Source of the DNA: Oceanobacter kriegii DSM 6294
GTDB lineage: Bacteria; Pseudomonadota; Gammaproteobacteria; Pseudomonadales; Oceanobacteraceae
Length of the DNA: 64,000 nucleotides
Direction: 5' to 3'
Assembly (NCBI RefSeq): GCF_000422845.1
Contig: NZ_KE383931.1
Span: forward strand, 174,126-238,125
Shown here: positions 18,093 to 27,241 of the stretch, one piece after another
How the letters are laid out: each line of letters begins with the position of its first letter
How positions within the stretch are numbered: the stretch's first letter is position 1
The notes under the pieces: model-generated
What the model saw: only the letters and a program-made list of their open reading frames with translations
What the model was told of the DNA's origin: nothing
Database searches by the model: none
Program-made: the position numbers and the translations under genes

Positions 18093-19823
18093 ATGCGCGC
18101 AACAGAATTTTTGATCGCCACTGAAAAAGAAACTCCCGCTGATGCGGTTGTTGTTAGTCACCAGCTGATGCTGCGTGCAGGTATGATTCGCAAGCTGGCC
18201 GCTGGCCTTTACACCTGGATGCCTCTGGGCCTGCGCACCCTGCGCAAGGTCGAGAACATCGTACGTGAAGAAATGAATCGCGCTGGTGCCCAGGAAGTAC
18301 TGATGCCCGCCGTACAACCTGCCGAGCTGTGGGAAGAAACCGGCCGTTGGTTCCAGTACGGTGGCGAACTGCTGCGCCTGAAAGACCGTCACAACCGTGA
18401 TTTCTGTGTTGGTCCAACCCACGAAGAAGTCATCACCGACCTGGCTCGTAACAACATCAGCAGCTACAAGCAGCTGCCGCTGAACCTGTACCAGATTCAA
18501 ACCAAGTTCCGTGACGAAACCCGTCCTCGCTTCGGTGTGATGCGCTCACGTGAATTCATCATGAAAGACGCCTACTCGTTCCACGCCAACGAGGAAAGTC
18601 TGGCAGAAACCTACGACAAGATGCACGAAGCCTACTGCAATGTGTTCAAGCGTATGGATCTCGACTTCCGTCCGGTGATGGCAGACACCGGTTCCATTGG
18701 TGGTGCCAAGTCCCACGAATTCCAGGTGCTGGCCGACTCCGGTGAAGACGACATCGTGTTCTCCAACGCCAGTGACTACGCTGCCAACGTCGAGCTGGCC
18801 GAAGCACTGCCACCAGTTGGTGAGCGCCCGGCGGCCACTCAAGCCATGGAGCTGGTGGACACCCCGGATGCCAAGACCATTGCTGCTCTGGTTGAACAGC
18901 ATGGCATTGCCATTGAAAAAACCATCAAGACCCTGATTGTTCGTGGCGAGAAAGACGAAGATGGCAACTACGAACTGATTGCCCTGCTGGTTCGTGGCGA
19001 CCACGAGCTGAACGAAATCAAAGCCGAAAAACTCGACGGTGTGGCCTCTCCTTTTGAGTTTGCCACCGAAGAAGAAATGCGCCCAATCGTCGGTGCCGGT
19101 CCTGGCTCCATTGGCCCTGTTGGCCTGAAGATGCGCATCATTGCCGACCACGCGCTGTCCGTAGTGTCGGACTTTGGCGCTGGCGCCAATGTTGATGGCA
19201 AACACTACTTCGGCATCAACTGGGAGCGCGATCTGCCACTGCCGGAATTTGCCGACCTGCGTAACGTGGTGGTTGGCGATCCAAGCCCATGTGGTAAAGG
19301 CACCATCGAGATCAAACGCGGTATCGAAGTCGGTCATATCTTCCAGTTGGGTACCAAGTACTCCGAAGCCATGAAGGCCACCGTACTGGACGAGAACGGT
19401 AAAGATCGCACCATGATGATGGGCTGCTACGGCATCGGCATCAGCCGTGTGGTGGCGGCTGCGATTGAACAGAACCACGATGACAATGGCATCATCTGGC
19501 CAAACGCCATCGCACCGTTCCACGTTGGCATCGTGCCAATGAACTATCACCGCTCCGAAGCCGTGCGTGAGAAAACCGAAGCTCTGTACGCCGAGCTGAC
19601 CACTGCGGGTCTGGAAGTGTATCTGGACGACCGCGACAAGAAGACCAGCCCGGGCGTCAAGTTTGCTGATATGGAGCTGATGGGTATTCCGCACCGCATC
19701 GTTATTTCTGACCGCGGCCTGGAAGCTGGCACCATTGAGTACAAGGCTCGTCGCAGCGATGAGAAACAGGAAATTGCCGCTGAAGAACTGGTGGCCTTCC
19801 TGACCTCCCAGGCGAAATGCTGA
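18093..19823 (+). CDS. proS: Prolyl-tRNA synthetase
   Basis: A 576-aa class II aminoacyl-tRNA synthetase of the long bacterial type. Motif 1 is near [23 protein letters not shown], motif 2 is [26 protein letters not shown], and motif 3 is the C-terminal [21 protein letters not shown]. The YbaK-like editing insertion lies between motifs 2 and 3 (about residues 220-400), as expected for this type. The anticodon-binding domain follows (about 475-576, [12 protein letters not shown]). The start MRATEF was chosen by family match. It overlaps the downstream transglycosylase start by 7 nt. Confidence 0.98.
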   Translation: MRATEFLIATEKETPADAVVVSHQLMLRAGMIRKLAAGLYTWMPLGLRTLRKVENIVREEMNRAGAQEVLMPAVQPAELWEETGRWFQYGGELLRLKDRHNRDFCVGPTHEEVITDLARNNISSYKQLPLNLYQIQTKFRDETRPRFGVMRSREFIMKDAYSFHANEESLAETYDKMHEAYCNVFKRMDLDFRPVMADTGSIGGAKSHEFQVLADSGEDDIVFSNASDYAANVELAEALPPVGERPAATQAMELVDTPDAKTIAALVEQHGIAIEKTIKTLIVRGEKDEDGNYELIALLVRGDHELNEIKAEKLDGVASPFEFATEEEMRPIVGAGPGSIGPVGLKMRIIADHALSVVSDFGAGANVDGKHYFGINWERDLPLPEFADLRNVVVGDPSPCGKGTIEIKRGIEVGHIFQLGTKYSEAMKATVLDENGKDRTMMMGCYGIGISRVVAAAIEQNHDDNGIIWPNAIAPFHVGIVPMNYHRSEAVREKTEALYAELTTAGLEVYLDDRDKKTSPGVKFADMELMGIPHRIVISDRGLEAGTIEYKARRSDEKQEIAAEELVAFLTSQAKC

Positions 19824-20434
19824 TACAGCCACTGCACAAGGGCCTCAGCGCCCTTGTCACCGCATCGCTGACCTGCTGCCTGCTCTGGGGTCTCTCACTC
19901 CAGAGCCAGGCAGAAGCCATGCCCAATCACGACCCGGAGCTGCGTCAGGCCCTGCGTGAAGCCGCCTCTGCCGCCGAATCCTTCCCCAACCGTTTTGATG
20001 CCGAAGTCTGGCTGGTTGATATGCAATCCCGACTGGCTGGCATGAAGTGGATCAAACTCAAGAACCGCAAACGACGGCTGGAATTCCTCCGACTGGTGCA
20101 TCAGGAAGCCACCCGAGCAGGCATCTCGCCAGAAATGGTGCTGGCGGTTATTCACGTTGAAAGTGCCTTCGACCGCTTTGCTGTATCCCGTGTAGGCGCC
20201 CAGGGCTACATGCAAATCATGCCATTCTGGAAACGCGAGATTGGCCGTGAAGACGATAATCTGATGAGCATGGCCACCAACTTGCGTTACGGCTGCACCA
20301 TCCTCAAACACTACCTCGACAAGGAAAAAGGCAACTGGATACGGGCACTGGCTCGTTACAACGGCAGCCTTGGCCGCACCACCTACCCTGAAAAAGTCCT
20401 CGATCGTTGGCAGCGCTATTGGTTCTACCAATAA
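19817..20434 (+). CDS. Lytic murein transglycosylase-like protein (SLT domain)
   Basis: A 205-aa exported protein with an N-terminal signal sequence (about residues 1-33) and a single SLT/goose-lysozyme-like domain. The motif [26 protein letters not shown] contains the catalytic Glu (residue 115) of the family-1 transglycosylases, and [19 protein letters not shown] is the downstream AxxYNxG region. It probably cleaves peptidoglycan in the periplasm. The gene overlaps the end of proS and should be co-transcribed. A bidirectional terminator lies about 285 nt downstream. Confidence 0.9.
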   Translation: MLIQPLHKGLSALVTASLTCCLLWGLSLQSQAEAMPNHDPELRQALREAASAAESFPNRFDAEVWLVDMQSRLAGMKWIKLKNRKRRLEFLRLVHQEATRAGISPEMVLAVIHVESAFDRFAVSRVGAQGYMQIMPFWKREIGREDDNLMSMATNLRYGCTILKHYLDKEKGNWIRALARYNGSLGRTTYPEKVLDRWQRYWFYQ

Positions 20435-20718
20435 GATTGCTTCTCAACTGGAAAACCTTTCTAATTTTTCGATCAAACCCTACGGTATTATCCAATATTC
20501 CTTTTTATCAATAGCTCGGATACTTTGATGAAAGCGAGGCTGACTTAGCTGGCTTTTATGCCAAAGCTGACAGCACTCTTATCGACACAGAACCAAGTCG
20601 AAGCATCAGATTTCAGGCAGCCACCCGTGGCTGTCAGAATGTGGCCAAGCCACAGCACCCGGGCGTCAGCCCAAACAAGGAGCGTTTGGTTAATGGGAAA
20701 CCATGACGGCGCCACCTC

Positions 20719-20748
20719 AAAAAAGCGGCCATGGACGGCCGCTTTTTT
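20719..20748. terminator. Bidirectional intrinsic terminator
   Basis: AAAAAA-GCGGCC-ATGGAC-GGCCGC-TTTTTT is perfectly symmetric, with an A-tract on the left and a T-tract on the right, so it can stop both the plus-strand transglycosylase transcript and the minus-strand esterase transcript. The 280 nt between 20435 and 20718 contain no credible gene but many small inverted repeats (see findings). Confidence 0.9.
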
Positions 20749-20798
20749 GTTTTCTGACATCTTGTTCTGATGTCTGCTGTTCACTCAGTTCCAGCCAA

Positions 20799-22541
20799 TC
20801 ATTGACCTGCACTACCCGCTTTATAACCGGTAATGGCCGCAATCCAGTCGACCATTCCCTGCGGGTCATCATCGGCACAATGACCGCCTTCCCAAAACAG
20901 TGCGGTATTCACATCAACGCCCTGCTGCTCCAGCCCCAGCGCCAGATTGAACATCACCACCGCGGCGTTGTTATTGTCATGACTGCCGTTGCGTAGCCAC
21001 CAGTGCGGTGCAATATCGCTGCGCGATTGATCCTTGGGCGCGGTGGCGAAATACATTGGGTTCATCATATTCACCCGCTGTTGCAGCTCATCGGCCAAGG
21101 GCGCCTCGGAGGCCGAGTTGTAGTCCTGACTGAACGCCGTGAAATGATTGGCGCGTTGGTTATCCAGACCAAACAGCTGGTTCTCAGGCGTCGACAGTTC
21201 AAAGCTGTCGAACGACGGTGCGCCTTTCATGCGGCCGAAATCAGCCACATAGTCTGCAAAGTCAAAGTCTGCTTGCTGGCCATCCCAACGAATCCAACTG
21301 TTGTCCGTCAGGTACTGCTGCTGCGCTTCATCATCCAGCTTGCGAATGTAGGCGGTAGCAATGGGTTGCAGGTATTGCTGCTTGAGGTAGTCGGCGTAGT
21401 TATCCGCCGTCAACACGCCGAAACCATGGTGGCCCTGCAAGGCCAGCTCGGACTGATAGACACGGTATTGCTGCTGCAACTGACCGGATACCTGCTGGTC
21501 GACCAGCTCGCCACGCAGAGGCTGATTGCCAAACATCCACTCATAGGACATATCGGCATGATCCAGATCGGTGATTGGGCTGTAGCAGGCGCTGGCAAAG
21601 ATATTGTCGGGCTCATCGGCTGCTCCCAGCGCCTTCAGATACGGCGCGTACCAGTCCTGATTGCCGGAAGCGCCCAACAGCGCCGACATGGCACCACCCG
21701 CGCTGCAACCTGCCGACACAATCCAGTTGGCGTTACCCGCCATCACCGCATCGTTGTGACGGATATAACGCACCGCCGCTTTCAAATCGACGATTCCAGC
21801 AGGGGCTGTGCCGTAGTAAATACCTTCGGCATTGACGTTATCGATGCCACGGGCACCCGGTGTAACCACCACATAGCCGGCGGCCAGCGCCAACTGTGCC
21901 TTGTCTGAGCCCATGCCTTCCCCCATTCGGGCACCGCGTTGCGGGCCTGGGCCCTTAGCATCAGGGCCATCTCGTCCTTTACGGCCGCCGTCACGAGGAC
22001 CAAAGCCTTCTGCTGGCACTTCCAGGCCTGCTTGCATCCCATGAGCCGTTCCCTGAACCCTTTCTTGAGCTCTGCCCTCACCAGGAGCAGGCCGACCTTT
22101 ACCCTCGCCGCCACGACGTCCACCAAATCCTTGATCCGGGTTGGCGTTGTTGACCGAGCGATAGCCGCCAATCTTGATGTTCAGCAGCACCGGCGCGGCA
22201 CCGGCGTCCAGCGGCTGACCGTTGATAGCCACCGGCACCTGCACATCCAGACTCTGGTAATCAGCATCAACCGGGTTGGCGACGTACGGAATGTGCTTGT
22301 AGCTGTGCACGGTGACCTGCTGCTCGCCACTGGCGGTTTTCACAGTAACCGTTTCTACCGTGAAATCGTCGGCCGGAAATTGCAAAGGATCACTCGTCGT
22401 CGAATCAGCCGGGCTGGCGTCCGAAGCCGGTGTCGACAAGGTGTCACTGGAGGTGTGTTGGCGCGATTGGGTTACCGCCAATGCAACGGAGAAAGCACCG
22501 GCAGCCACCAGTGCAGTGATAAGCATGGATCTGGGAGTCAT
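20799..22541 (-). CDS. Subtype-B tannase-like alpha/beta-hydrolase
   Basis: A 580-aa exported or membrane-anchored protein. An N-terminal hydrophobic segment (about residues 5-23) is followed by a Ser/Thr/Asp-rich linker. The hydrolase core shows LALAAGYVVVTPGARG, the nucleophile motif SAGCSAGGAMSALLGASGN (GxSxGG) and FASACYSPITDLDHADMSYEWMFG, which closely follow the bacterial subtype-B tannase pattern. The C-terminal GHCADDDP could hold the catalytic His. Between about residues 140 and 215 sits a Gly/Arg/Pro/Glu low-complexity insert not expected in tannases. The ATG at 22541 is preceded by AGGAC seven bases upstream. Substrate (gallate or another ester) is unproven. Confidence 0.75.
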   Translation of the reverse strand: MTPRSMLITALVAAGAFSVALAVTQSRQHTSSDTLSTPASDASPADSTTSDPLQFPADDFTVETVTVKTASGEQQVTVHSYKHIPYVANPVDADYQSLDVQVPVAINGQPLDAGAAPVLLNIKIGGYRSVNNANPDQGFGGRRGGEGKGRPAPGEGRAQERVQGTAHGMQAGLEVPAEGFGPRDGGRKGRDGPDAKGPGPQRGARMGEGMGSDKAQLALAAGYVVVTPGARGIDNVNAEGIYYGTAPAGIVDLKAAVRYIRHNDAVMAGNANWIVSAGCSAGGAMSALLGASGNQDWYAPYLKALGAADEPDNIFASACYSPITDLDHADMSYEWMFGNQPLRGELVDQQVSGQLQQQYRVYQSELALQGHHGFGVLTADNYADYLKQQYLQPIATAYIRKLDDEAQQQYLTDNSWIRWDGQQADFDFADYVADFGRMKGAPSFDSFELSTPENQLFGLDNQRANHFTAFSQDYNSASEAPLADELQQRVNMMNPMYFATAPKDQSRSDIAPHWWLRNGSHDNNNAAVVMFNLALGLEQQGVDVNTALFWEGGHCADDDPQGMVDWIAAITGYKAGSAGQ

Positions 22542-22724
22542 TGTCTGTCCTGACAAAGGGTTGGTATGGACCGGGCACTGAGTTATTCAGTAAGGCCCTG
22601 ACGCTTTTGCACCCAAATGAGAACACTTATCAGCTGAATAGATCCGTCGGAAACCGTAAGTTTCCGCTCTGCGGCCGATGCCTGATGCAGCGGCAACAGC
22701 AACGGCAACGGCAGCAGACACAGA

Positions 22725-23819
22725 TTAATCGTCCGAGATTTCAATCTCTGGCATATCGCTGGCGGCCTCACCACCACGAGCCAGTGCAACGGCCAAGCGG
22801 CGAGCCGCATGACGATACATCATCGCCACTTCCGAGCAGTCATCCGCTGCCACCACTGGCGTACCGGCATCGGCCTGCTCACGAATGTATTTAGCCAACG
22901 GCAGTGAACCCAGCACCCTGGTGTTATAGGTTTCGGCCAGACGGTCCGCACCGTGTTCACCAAATATGTGTTCGGCGTGGCCGCAGTTCGAGCAGATGTG
23001 CATGCTCATATTTTCGATCATGCCCAGTACCGGAATGCCCACTTTACGGAACATCTCGACGCCTTTTTTGGCATCCGCCAAGGCAATATCCTGCGGGGTG
23101 GTGACAATGACCGAGCCGGCAATCGGGTATTTCTGGCTCAACGTCAGCTGAATGTCACCGGTGCCCGGTGGCATGTCGATCAGCAGGTAATCCAGCTCGC
23201 CCCACTGGGTTTGATTCAGAATCTGGGTCAGTGCCCCAGCCACCATCGGGCCACGCCATACCATTGGCGTTTGTTCGGTAACCAGGTATGCCATCGACAT
23301 GGTTTTCAAGCCGTGGGCTTCCACCGGCACAAACCACTTACCCTCGATGGTTTCCGGGCGGGTGCCATCCGCCACACCCAGCATGATGCCCTGACTCGGG
23401 CCGTAAATATCAGCATCCAGCAAACCGACTTTGGCGCCGTCTTTGGCCAACGCCAGGGCCAGATTCACCGTGGTGGTCGATTTGCCAACGCCGCCTTTGC
23501 CCGACGCCACTGCGACAATGTTTTTCACACCCGCCAGCGCTTCGCCGCCGTCGTGGCTTTTGTGGGCGTCTACATGCCAACCGATGTTGACGGTCGCTTG
23601 CTCACAGCCGTCGATGTTTTCCAGCGCCGTTTGCAGCAACTGGGCAACACCGCCCTTGAGGAATTCGGACGGATAATCCAACTCCAGTTCAACATCCACA
23701 CGGGCACCTTCAATCTGCACCGAGCGCAAGGCACCAGCTGAGATCAAATCGGTTTCAAGGTACGGGTCGGTGTAGCTCGCCAGGGCAGTTTCTACCTGGC
23801 TTTGGGTCAGTTGGCTCAC
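22725..23819 (-). CDS. apbC: Iron-sulfur cluster carrier ApbC/Mrp
   Basis: A 364-aa cytoplasmic P-loop ATPase that carries 4Fe-4S clusters to apoproteins. The N-terminal MIP18/DUF59-like domain (about residues 1-85) is followed by the deviant Walker A ASGKGGVGKSTTT (residues about 105-117), the switch DADIYGPSQ and the DMPPGTGD motif. The C-terminal CSNCGH supplies the CxxC that bridges clusters in the dimer. It is a single gene. Upstream, between 23838 and 23893, are two perfect small hairpins that could be in its 5' leader. Confidence 0.95.
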   Translation of the reverse strand: MSQLTQSQVETALASYTDPYLETDLISAGALRSVQIEGARVDVELELDYPSEFLKGGVAQLLQTALENIDGCEQATVNIGWHVDAHKSHDGGEALAGVKNIVAVASGKGGVGKSTTTVNLALALAKDGAKVGLLDADIYGPSQGIMLGVADGTRPETIEGKWFVPVEAHGLKTMSMAYLVTEQTPMVWRGPMVAGALTQILNQTQWGELDYLLIDMPPGTGDIQLTLSQKYPIAGSVIVTTPQDIALADAKKGVEMFRKVGIPVLGMIENMSMHICSNCGHAEHIFGEHGADRLAETYNTRVLGSLPLAKYIREQADAGTPVVAADDCSEVAMMYRHAARRLAVALARGGEAASDMPEIEISDD

Positions 23820-23958
23820 GCAATGCTCCAGACATTGGCCTGCCTCGGAATCCGGCAGGCATAAATAACGATTGCCACAGGTTATGGTGGCAAGTGCGCG
23901 GTATTCAAGGGCGATGTCGGTTTCATCTCCCTTTGCGGTGAAATTTCTGCCCTTGATT

Positions 23959-24250
23959 AAGGACCCTCTGAAAAACTCGGTGCCCGCTCTGGATGACAGG
24001 GCGAAGCTGAATCACGAAGCTGATTTGAAGGCCTGATGGGTCAAGTCAAAAATCAGCGCCACAGAGTCAGCAATGCCCTGCCATCCCCGTAGGGCGCGAC
24101 CTGCAGCCCGCCAGACCGGTGTTGGCGAACCTGCGCGGCCCGATTTGGAAAGGGCCAGCCATTCCGCTGCATTCGCCGCGAGGTTGTAGAGAGCCAATGA
24201 CAACCTGCAGGACACGCGCAGAGCTGTGCAGAGTTTTTCAGAGGGTCCTT
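23959..24250. mobile_element. MITE-like inverted-repeat element, copy 1
   Basis: A 292-bp non-coding element with perfect 20-bp terminal inverted repeats: AAGGACCCTCTGAAAAACTC at 23959-23978 and its complement at 24231-24250. The symmetry extends to a flanking TTAA. A diverged second copy lies at 62600-62887. Internal stems are present in both copies: GGATGACAGGGC (23991-24002) with GCCCTGCCATCC (24075-24086), enclosing GCTGATTT (24019-24026) with AAATCAGC (24050-24057), and GGCGAA (24124-24129) with TTCGCC (24172-24177). No transposase is encoded. The right end supplies the last two bases of the stop codon of the ABC ATPase gene beside it. Confidence 0.85.
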
Positions 24251-25856
24251 AAAGCACCGGCGCTGCTGCCAGCAATGCCTTGGTGTATTCGTGCTGCGGG
24301 GCGTCCATCACGTCGGCACACAACCCTTGCTCCACCAATACGCCGTTTTTCATCACCGCGACCCGATGGGCCAGATGCGGAATGATCGACAGGTCGTGAG
24401 TGATGAACAAATAGCTCAGCCCCATATCACGCTGCAGCTCCAGAAGAAGCTCCATCACCTGACCACGAATCGACACATCCAAGGCGCTGGTTGGCTCGTC
24501 ACAAATGATCAATTCGGGCTCAACCGCAATGGCACGAGCAATGGCGATGCGCTGGCGCTGACCACCAGAAAATTCGTGCGGGTAACGATCCAGATGCTGG
24601 GCTTCCAGCCCTACCCTTTCCAGCAGTTGTTCCAATTTGGCTTCGTGCTCTTCTCCCTTACCTGCCAACCCCAGACTGGTCATGCCTTCGGCCAGAATCT
24701 GACGAATGGTCATGCGCGGATTCATCGACGAGAACGGGTCCTGAAAGATCACCTGAATGCGTTTTCGATACGGCAAAAACTGCTTGTCAGACAGTCCCTG
24801 CAACGACTGTCCGTCAAAACGGATATCGCCTTCGGTAGCCTGTTCCAGTGCCAGAATGGCTCGCCCGACTGTCGACTTGCCGGAGCCGGATTCGCCCACC
24901 AGAGCCAGGGTTTCGCCTTTGTGAATTTGCAACGACACCCCATCCACCGCTTTGGTATGGCCCACGACACGCTGCAAAATGCCCTGGCGCTGTGGAAACC
25001 ACACTTTCAGGTTGTCTACGGTCAGCAGCGCTTGCGGCTGCTGCTGGGAAGGTCGGAAACGGCGTTCCGGTAATGAATGAATCAGCTGACGGCTGTATTC
25101 ATGCTGGGGATTGGCAAAGAACTCCACTGCTGAGCGGTATTCGAGAATGTCGCCATGGCGCATCACCGCCACGTGGTCCGCCATTTCCGACACCACCCCC
25201 ATGTCGTGGGTAATCAGCAGCACCCCCAGCTGACGCTGTTTGCGCAGCTGATTCAGCAGCTCCAGAATTTGCTTCTGAATGGTCACATCCAGAGCCGTGG
25301 TTGGCTCATCGGCAATCAGCAAGTCGGGCTCACAGGCCAGTGCCATGGCGATCATTACGCGCTGCTTCTGACCACCAGAGAGCTGATGCGGGTACCAGCT
25401 CAGGCGCTGCTGCGGATCGGGAATGCCAACTTCCTGCAACAACCCAACCACGGCATCTCGTCGAGCCTGGCCAGTTTGTCCCTTGTGCAGGGTCAGCACT
25501 TCACCTATCTGCTGCTCGAGGGTTTGCACCGGGTTCAGTGCCACCTGCGGTTCCTGAAAGATCATCGCGGCACGGAAACCACGCACCCGGTTCATCTGCT
25601 TTTCGGTCAGGGCAAACAGCTCTTCACCCTGCAACTGCACACTGCCTGCGATAATCGTCAGGGCATCGGGTAACAGGCGTAAGATAGACAACGCCGTCAG
25701 CGATTTGCCCGAACCACTTTCACCAACAAGAGCCAGAATTTCACCCGGCTCAATGGCGAAGGAAATGCCATTCACCAAAGTGTGTGCCGGGCTGGCAAAC
25801 GGGCCACGACTGGCAGGCAATTCAATGGTGAGATTGGAAACTTCAAGCAGCGACAT
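24249..25856 (-). CDS. Dual ATP-binding subunit of peptide-type ABC importer (YejF-like)
   Basis: A 535-aa cytoplasmic protein with two fused ABC ATPase domains, as in YejF and DppD-DppF fusions. Domain 1 has Walker [13 protein letters not shown], signature [16 protein letters not shown] and Walker [14 protein letters not shown]. Domain 2 has [26 protein letters not shown] and [13 protein letters not shown]. Each domain ends with an oligopeptide-type extension. It overlaps the upstream permease by 1 nt and is the last gene of a four-gene importer operon. Its TAA stop is completed by the end of the inverted-repeat element, but its length is normal. Confidence 0.93.
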   Translation of the reverse strand: MSLLEVSNLTIELPASRGPFASPAHTLVNGISFAIEPGEILALVGESGSGKSLTALSILRLLPDALTIIAGSVQLQGEELFALTEKQMNRVRGFRAAMIFQEPQVALNPVQTLEQQIGEVLTLHKGQTGQARRDAVVGLLQEVGIPDPQQRLSWYPHQLSGGQKQRVMIAMALACEPDLLIADEPTTALDVTIQKQILELLNQLRKQRQLGVLLITHDMGVVSEMADHVAVMRHGDILEYRSAVEFFANPQHEYSRQLIHSLPERRFRPSQQQPQALLTVDNLKVWFPQRQGILQRVVGHTKAVDGVSLQIHKGETLALVGESGSGKSTVGRAILALEQATEGDIRFDGQSLQGLSDKQFLPYRKRIQVIFQDPFSSMNPRMTIRQILAEGMTSLGLAGKGEEHEAKLEQLLERVGLEAQHLDRYPHEFSGGQRQRIAIARAIAVEPELIICDEPTSALDVSIRGQVMELLLELQRDMGLSYLFITHDLSIIPHLAHRVAVMKNGVLVEQGLCADVMDAPQHEYTKALLAAAPVL

Positions 25857-27241
25857 CAGTTCACCGTCCTTGGGTCGAAGGCATCACGAACGCGGTCAGC
25901 AAACAGGTTGGCTGCCAGCACCAATACAAACATCATCACAAACGCGGCACTGACCGACCACCAGACCACCGGTTCACGAGACAGCTCGGCGCGGGCTTCG
26001 TTGATCATATTGCCCCAGCTGGCCATCGACGGATCAACCCCGACGCCAATGTAAGACAACACCGCTTCGGCCAATACAAAACCACTGAAATCCAGTACCA
26101 GCGCAATCAGCACAATGTGGGTGACATTAGGCAGGATGTGCTTGCCAATAATACGACTGTGGCTGACCCCAAAAGCCCGTGCGGCTTGCACATAGTCGAG
26201 CTGACTCACCTTCAGGGTTTCTGCTCGCAGCAAGCGGCAAAGGCCGGTCCAGCTGGTCATACCAAGAATGAAGCACAGCGCCAAAAACTGGAAATCAGCA
26301 CGTTCGGCCGACAGTCGGAATTGCTCGGCGTGGGTTTCGATGTAGACATCAATCAGCAACACCGACGCGGCAATCAGCAGGATGCCCGGAATTGAGCTGA
26401 GCGTGGTGTAGATGTACTGCACCACGTCGTCGATCAGGCCTTTGAAATAGCCAGCGGCAATGCCCAGGATTACCGCAATCGGCAAGGTGATCAGCGTCGC
26501 CAGCGTGCCAATCAACACCCCGGTGCGCACTGCCTTGATCGCCTGAAACAGCACATCCTGACCAACCTTGTTGGTGCCCAGAATGTGGTAGTAGCCGCCT
26601 ACCTGCAAAATCCAGACAGTCACCAGAATCAAGCCGCCGAGCGTCAGGTACACGGTTTTCCAGGGGAGCCATGCCGATGCCTGTTTGCCTGTCAGCCGCC
26701 GCAGCAACTGAATCAGCAACGCCAGTACCAGCGCAATGCCGAGCCCCACAACCAGCGCATTCATTGACCGTTCAAACACATCGGAGCCAACGGTTTCGTG
26801 TTTGCGCAAGTGGCTACCGGCATACTCCAGTCTGGGGTAGTCACGCACCACCTGACCGTTTTCGAGGGTACGGTTTTCCTTCGAGAAGGAGTGAATGGCG
26901 AACGGCGACGAATAGGTTTTTTCGTCATGGCCACGCAAGTCCTCCAGCACCACATCCAGCAGGCTGTTGACCTCCTGACTGTAGTGCTGCTCATCCGAGC
27001 CTTCGAGTTTGTCGAGTGGATACCGAAAGTGCATCGAATCCAGCAAGGCGATCAGCACGTAGAACACAATCACCAGAAACGACGCCATCCCCACCCGGGA
27101 AGCAAACACCGAGCGCCAGCGTTTGCGTGCCACCGGGTTTTTACCGAGGTTGATAAAGAACAGAATCAGCGTCAGCACCAGCAGGAAAATCAGCCAGTCG
27201 CTCCACAGCAACACCGGTTTTACCGTCATCAGCATTTCCAT
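25856..27241 (-). CDS. Peptide-type ABC importer permease (DppC/YejE-like)
   Basis: A 461-aa inner-membrane permease. The core contains the family hallmark HILGTNKVGQDVLFQAIKAV and the ATPase-contact loop RAETLKVSQLDYVQAARAFGVSHSRIIGKHILPN. It is longer than the usual 300-340 aa. After two N-terminal membrane helices there is a roughly 85-residue hydrophilic stretch (about 75-160, DEQHYSQEVNSLLDVVLEDL onwards), then two extra helices before the core. It overlaps both neighbours by about 1 nt, forming a tight operon. Confidence 0.9.
   Translation of the reverse strand: MEMLMTVKPVLLWSDWLIFLLVLTLILFFINLGKNPVARKRWRSVFASRVGMASFLVIVFYVLIALLDSMHFRYPLDKLEGSDEQHYSQEVNSLLDVVLEDLRGHDEKTYSSPFAIHSFSKENRTLENGQVVRDYPRLEYAGSHLRKHETVGSDVFERSMNALVVGLGIALVLALLIQLLRRLTGKQASAWLPWKTVYLTLGGLILVTVWILQVGGYYHILGTNKVGQDVLFQAIKAVRTGVLIGTLATLITLPIAVILGIAAGYFKGLIDDVVQYIYTTLSSIPGILLIAASVLLIDVYIETHAEQFRLSAERADFQFLALCFILGMTSWTGLCRLLRAETLKVSQLDYVQAARAFGVSHSRIIGKHILPNVTHIVLIALVLDFSGFVLAEAVLSYIGVGVDPSMASWGNMINEARAELSREPVVWWSVSAAFVMMFVLVLAANLFADRVRDAFDPRTVN

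Noticed and set aside
18546-19832. A 428-codon minus-strand frame opposite proS
   Set aside because: Antisense shadow of a housekeeping gene with all expected motifs.
20520-20720. Known riboswitch (cobalamin, glycine, SAM)
   Set aside because: No conserved box of these classes was found, and the following genes do not fit; left as unexplained structure.
24012-24215. Short frames inside the inverted-repeat element as a possible transposase remnant
   Set aside because: No DDE or other transposase motif, and the frames are not kept in copy 2.
24249-25856. Truncation of the ABC ATPase by the element
   Set aside because: The element supplies the last stop-codon bases, but both ATPase domains are complete and the length is normal for the fused family.
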